Shown here: positions 31,766-33,900 of the stretch, one piece after another | Layout of the letters: every line of letters starts with the position of its first letter | Numbering within the stretch: position 1 is the first letter of the stretch | Assembly: GCA_937916505.1 (NCBI GenBank) | Contig: CALFSW010000134.1 | Location: 1-33,900, forward strand | Source of the DNA: an uncultured Verrucomicrobiales bacterium | GTDB lineage: Bacteria > Verrucomicrobiota > Verrucomicrobiia > Verrucomicrobiales > Akkermansiaceae | DNA: 33,900 nucleotides | Direction of reading: 5' to 3' | Notes under the pieces: model-generated | What the model saw: the letters and a program-made list of their open reading frames with translations, nothing else | Databases searched by the model: none | What the model was told of the DNA's origin: nothing | Program-made: the position numbers and the translations under genes

Positions 31766-33646
31766 TCATTCGGCCTCCCGGGGGCAAGCGGCCGGGTTGT
31801 GATCCAGGTCGGGCCATTCGCGTTTCCATGTTTCGGAATCCCGGATCAGGGCACCAAGTTTAACGACATTGAAATCATGTTTCTTTAATGCGCCTGCGAG
31901 CCATTCCAGCAGGTCCGGATGGCTGGGGAGTGGATCGCTGAATCCCAGACTGTGGGCCAGGGGCGTCCCGAAGTGTCTCCGCCAGACTTCGTTGGCCAGG
32001 GCGCGGGCGAGGAGGTCTTGATTCAGACGTTGGGAAAACTCGAGCCGGTCTTTGGGTTCTTTGGAATCCTCCGCGAGCCCGGGGTCGGGGTTACTTTGCA
32101 TGGCGAGGAAGACGTCGAGTTCGTCCTCGATCGCCAGGAGATCCTGAATGAGAGACCGGACTTGATTTCTCCTGGATTCTTCTCCCTTCCCATAATGCCG
32201 TTGATAAAACTCCCGGAGGTCGTCGCCATTCCCGTAGGCTTGCACCAGACTTCGATTATCGAAGATTTGGCGAACTCCGATCGGGGTAAGGGCTTCGTGA
32301 TAAATCTGAAGTTCGTCGATTGTGAGTCCATTTCCCGAGATGATCATGGGCTCTCCGGGAGGGAGGACTGATTTTAAAAGCTTGGTGTCGGAGGCGTCGG
32401 TCTTGATTGGCCGGCCATTGAGGTAGAGTTTCATTCCCGGGGAACTCCGGGTGCCATCGTAGGTGAGTGCGACCTGGTTCCAGCGATTAGGGATAATGAG
32501 GGGGGTGGTGGAGGTTGTTGCGATCGCATGCTGCGGCCAGGTTTGGCTCCAGCGGGCCTGCAGTCTGCCGTTGATGATCCGGAATTCGAATCCTCGTTCC
32601 TTTGATCCGATGGTTGTGATTGGCGTGTCGGACAGGGCTTCCGGGGAGAGTTTGATCCAAACCGAGATCGTGAAGCGATCCAACTCGGTTCCGAACGGGA
32701 GCTCCGTGAGGACAAGTTGGTTGTGTCCCTCGAACTGCACTCCCAAGCCATGTGCTCCATTTTCGGCGATGAGATCGTGGGCTCCCGCTTTGACCCTGCT
32801 TAGAGGCGCGAGATTGGTGAGCTTGCGATCATCGAAGGAATAGGCGGCCACGAGCCCGGGGAGAGGGAGCGAACCTTGGTCCAATGCGAGCCAGTTGAGG
32901 TACTCGTTCTCGTCTGCCGGGGGGGGCTTTGAGGCTCTTGCGATTGCTTGTTCCAGTTCGGAGATTCTTTCGGCAATCTCATCAGAGATTCTGACATGGA
33001 GCGGAGGAAGAGCATTGGGAATCGAATCGAATGGAGTCGTGAAAAGTGCCGCCAAACTCTGGTAGCGGTATGTTGACCAGTGTTCCGTGGGGTGATCGTG
33101 ACAGCTGGCACAGTTGATTCTGACTCCCAAGAACTCTTGTGCCACTTTTTCAGCCCGCCATTCCGGGGTGTCATCTCCCTGCCTGAGATATCCTGTCGAA
33201 ATCCCCCGTTTTTTTTCCGGCATGAGGTCGCCCGCGATGAGATCGTGGATTGGGGCTGCGAACATGGCCCGGGGGATCTTACGAATGATTTCGGAGGGGC
33301 TTTTGGGAGCCTTGACAAATTCATCGACCGAATTTCCGGTGACTTCCCGCAGTGGCAATCCCGCCCAGTGGGGATCGCTTTCTTGTCCTTGATCGACCCA
33401 CTTTTGAATGAGGGGGTGGATCTCGACGGTGTTTTCTCCCTCGTGTTGGTGGAGCAAGTCCCAGCCTTTGGGATTGTGGAGAGGGAGGTCTCCGTGACAG
33501 GAGGTGCAATTTTCAATTAGAAGCGGGCGGATCTCTCTCGAGTAGGAAATCTTTTGTTCCTGTTCTACTCCAAGGTCCTCTTTTGCTGGCTCTTCCTTGC
33601 AGGCTGCGAGGAAGAGCAGAGGGGAAAGGAACAGGATCTCGCGCAC
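31766..33646 (-). CDS. cytochrome c / DUF1549 / LamG / DUF1553-type lipoprotein
   Basis: A 626-residue predicted lipoprotein typical of Planctomycetes and Verrucomicrobia. The GTG at 33646 starts a lipobox sequence ILFLSPLLFLAAC. A planctomycete-type cytochrome region carries the haem motif ENCTSCHG, and a second CxxCH is NCASCHDHP in the DUF1549-like part. A LamG/concanavalin-like domain lies in the middle (LPGLVAAYSFDD to DELQIYHEALT, residues ~265-460). The C-terminal part contains the DUF1553-type segment LANEVWRRHFGTP...PSHPDLLEWLAGAL. The family is often linked to polysaccharide or sulfated-glycan use. No DUF1501 partner is visible downstream. It converges with prc with no gap. Confidence 0.9.
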   Translation of the reverse strand: MREILFLSPLLFLAACKEEPAKEDLGVEQEQKISYSREIRPLLIENCTSCHGDLPLHNPKGWDLLHQHEGENTVEIHPLIQKWVDQGQESDPHWAGLPLREVTGNSVDEFVKAPKSPSEIIRKIPRAMFAAPIHDLIAGDLMPEKKRGISTGYLRQGDDTPEWRAEKVAQEFLGVRINCASCHDHPTEHWSTYRYQSLAALFTTPFDSIPNALPPLHVRISDEIAERISELEQAIARASKPPPADENEYLNWLALDQGSLPLPGLVAAYSFDDRKLTNLAPLSRVKAGAHDLIAENGAHGLGVQFEGHNQLVLTELPFGTELDRFTISVWIKLSPEALSDTPITTIGSKERGFEFRIINGRLQARWSQTWPQHAIATTSTTPLIIPNRWNQVALTYDGTRSSPGMKLYLNGRPIKTDASDTKLLKSVLPPGEPMIISGNGLTIDELQIYHEALTPIGVRQIFDNRSLVQAYGNGDDLREFYQRHYGKGEESRRNQVRSLIQDLLAIEDELDVFLAMQSNPDPGLAEDSKEPKDRLEFSQRLNQDLLARALANEVWRRHFGTPLAHSLGFSDPLPSHPDLLEWLAGALKKHDFNVVKLGALIRDSETWKREWPDLDHNPAACPREAE

Positions 33647-33744
33647 ATCTCGGAGCTAAGAGGAATCCTTCATCAAGGTCAATCCTGTGCCCTTGGCCAA
33701 GGCGGCATCCTGATTGGCATGACGGCCACTGTTTTCCGCGGAAG

Positions 33745-33900
33745 TCATGTCCCGCTCCCTTGTGTCATGGAAGCGGGCGAACGGGAGGCTGGTTGCCGAT
33801 CCAAGGTAGACAGGAAATTTTCGGCATTCTCCCGATGCTTTCGTCGTCGTTCGTGAGGCATCTTTTTAAGAAGGTGGACCATCAAGGAGAGTCGATAGGG
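33745..33900 (-). CDS. partial ORF at the right edge, unrecognised
   Basis: A 51-codon open frame enters from the right window edge and stops at TGA 33747-33745. It reads PYRLSLMVHLLKKMPHERRR and continues to ASMTQGSGT. It has an in-frame ATG at 33882. The stop overlaps, as ATGA, the start of another 30-codon frame (33748-33656) that ends just before the cytochrome lipoprotein. It may be the end of a gene cut by the window, or not coding. I do not recognise it, and the rest of 33647-33744 holds nothing else that I can support. Confidence 0.3.
   Translation of the reverse strand, partial: PYRLSLMVHLLKKMPHERRRKHRENAENFLSTLDRQPASRSPASMTQGSGT

Noticed and set aside
33656-33748. Minus-strand 30-codon ORF before the cytochrome lipoprotein
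   Set aside because: Too short and without a recognisable feature to list as a gene; noted only because its ATG overlaps the stop of the edge frame.

Overview
The window looks like a chromosomal segment of a Gram-negative PVC-group bacterium, most likely Verrucomicrobiota. Points in favour are a Planctomycete/Verrucomicrobia-type cytochrome-LamG-DUF1553 lipoprotein, a DUF6807 (PmoA-like) protein, the long three-domain form of IspG, a TamA/TamB pair, an ECF sigma/anti-sigma pair, and high-GC coding sequence. This is an inference from gene content; no rRNA or tRNA is present to confirm it. TGA is used as an ordinary stop by several genes here (clpS, the CBM9-like gene, prc), so the standard code applies.

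Layout. 40-3198 (-): a large PLD/SF2 helicase/DUF3427 protein, perhaps a defence gene. 3.3-7.6 kb (+): an accessory-looking stretch with two tiny ORFs, two tandem paralogous lipoproteins, a DUF6933-like protein and a DUF2236 (MpaB-like) protein, interspersed with degenerate 'cgcagag' repeats that carry a nested 19-bp module. 7.6-12.8 kb (-): tamA and tamB. 12.9-15.4 kb: a DUF6807 protein divergent from an ECF sigma factor and its overlapping membrane regulator. 15.6-18.2 kb (+): ispG-clpS-DUF2017. 18.2-19.8 kb (-): a glycosyltransferase family 9 protein and a CBM9-like protein. 19.9-24.1 kb: a DUF1287 protein, pheT (-) and an esterase. 24.2-25.9 kb (-): a DUF3311/sodium:solute symporter pair. 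26.0-27.7 kb: a spermidine-synthase-like protein, a previously hidden selenoprotein candidate, and rpsU. 27.8-33.9 kb: phoD, a Prc-type protease, the cytochrome-LamG lipoprotein and a fragment at the right edge.

The main discovery is on the minus strand at 27299-26736. A 187-codon reading frame is interrupted by two in-frame TGA codons (27161-27159 and 26930-26928). Read through, it gives a secreted protein with a signal peptide and two tandem HMA-like (heavy-metal-associated) domains. Each TGA sits exactly where the first cysteine of the HMA GMTCxxC loop should be: S-G-G-G-U-G-A-A-N and S-G-G-T-U-A-Q-T-N. Each is followed by a possible bacterial SECIS element: a 7-bp stem with a CGUGY five-base loop, starting 19 and 22 nt after the TGA. 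The frame has its own start and ends at a TAA followed by a strong terminator. A normal annotation would miss it or call it a pseudogene. No Sec machinery genes (selA, selB, selD, tRNA-Sec) lie in this window.
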